64,000 nucleotides of DNA, taken from the NCBI RefSeq assembly GCF_947507565.1, contig NC_089179.1, positions 2,745,747 through 2,809,746 of the forward strand. The letters run 5' to 3'. Numbering within the stretch: the stretch's first letter is position 1; each line of letters starts with the position of its first letter. The position numbers were made by a program, and so were the translations under genes. This DNA is from Oscarella lobularis. Taxonomy: Eukaryota > Porifera > Homoscleromorpha > Homosclerophorida > Oscarellidae. The notes below the pieces were generated by a model that made no database searches, was not told where the DNA came from, and saw only the letters and a program-made list of their open reading frames with translations. Below are positions 63,982-64,000 of this stretch, piece after piece.

Positions 63982-64000
63982 CTGTTAATATCGGTAAGAA

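Overview
The window is eukaryotic and almost certainly from an invertebrate animal. Coding pieces are split by very short GT-AG introns (about 44-64 bp), the zinc-finger and transposase families are animal types, and transposon density and diversity are very high. A sponge, or another early-branching animal, is the best guess from the combination of Merlin, P/THAP, Crypton, N-RAG, RecQ-like, HIRAN-like and Helitron pieces. The sequence alone does not prove this. I recognise no intact ordinary host gene; nearly everything that can be named is a transposon or a transposon-associated gene, and most copies are broken.

Layout. 1-9.2 kb: a decayed Crypton-type tyrosine recombinase; a 2.1 kb inverted-repeat element with a 9-bp target duplication, which holds a foldback element whose arms are tandem repeats; a Myb/SANT remnant; an unknown repetitive gene family member fused to a Merlin transposase; and Gypsy-integrase and Tigger scraps. 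9.2-11.5 kb: no genes seen. 11.5-13.4 kb: Gypsy integrase and gag pieces joined tail to tail, plus one LTR. 14-15 kb: an RPA-like OB-fold gene fragment. 15.7-20.1 kb: a RecQ-like helicase pseudogene split by a gene resembling the RAG1 N-terminal region (N-RAG type) on the other strand. 20.1-24.3 kb: a second repeat-armed foldback, two head-to-head Merlin genes and a long hairpin element.

24.3-34.5 kb is a nested stack. A Helitron helicase gene is cut by a complete Gypsy element (116-bp LTRs, 5-bp target duplication). That Gypsy is itself cut by a short CAGGGGG-ended element (in integrase) and by a P-element (in gag). The P-element carries a second, intact 300+ codon ORF running inward from its far end.

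34.5-35.6 kb, 51.9-56.8 kb and 60-62.8 kb hold three copies of an unfamiliar multi-exon gene. The middle copy sits in a well-delimited element with roughly 100-bp terminal inverted repeats and a perfect 9-bp target duplication. This is the best candidate for an undescribed transposon family. The remainder is HIRAN-like ORFs and pogo/Tigger transposases (37-40 kb), a near-intact hAT (42.0-44.5 kb), a piggyBac (47.5-49.5 kb), a THAP/P transposase with a flipped internal block (49.7-57.3 kb), a piggyBac remnant, a LINE endonuclease remnant and a TA-flanked inverted-repeat element (62.9-63.8 kb).
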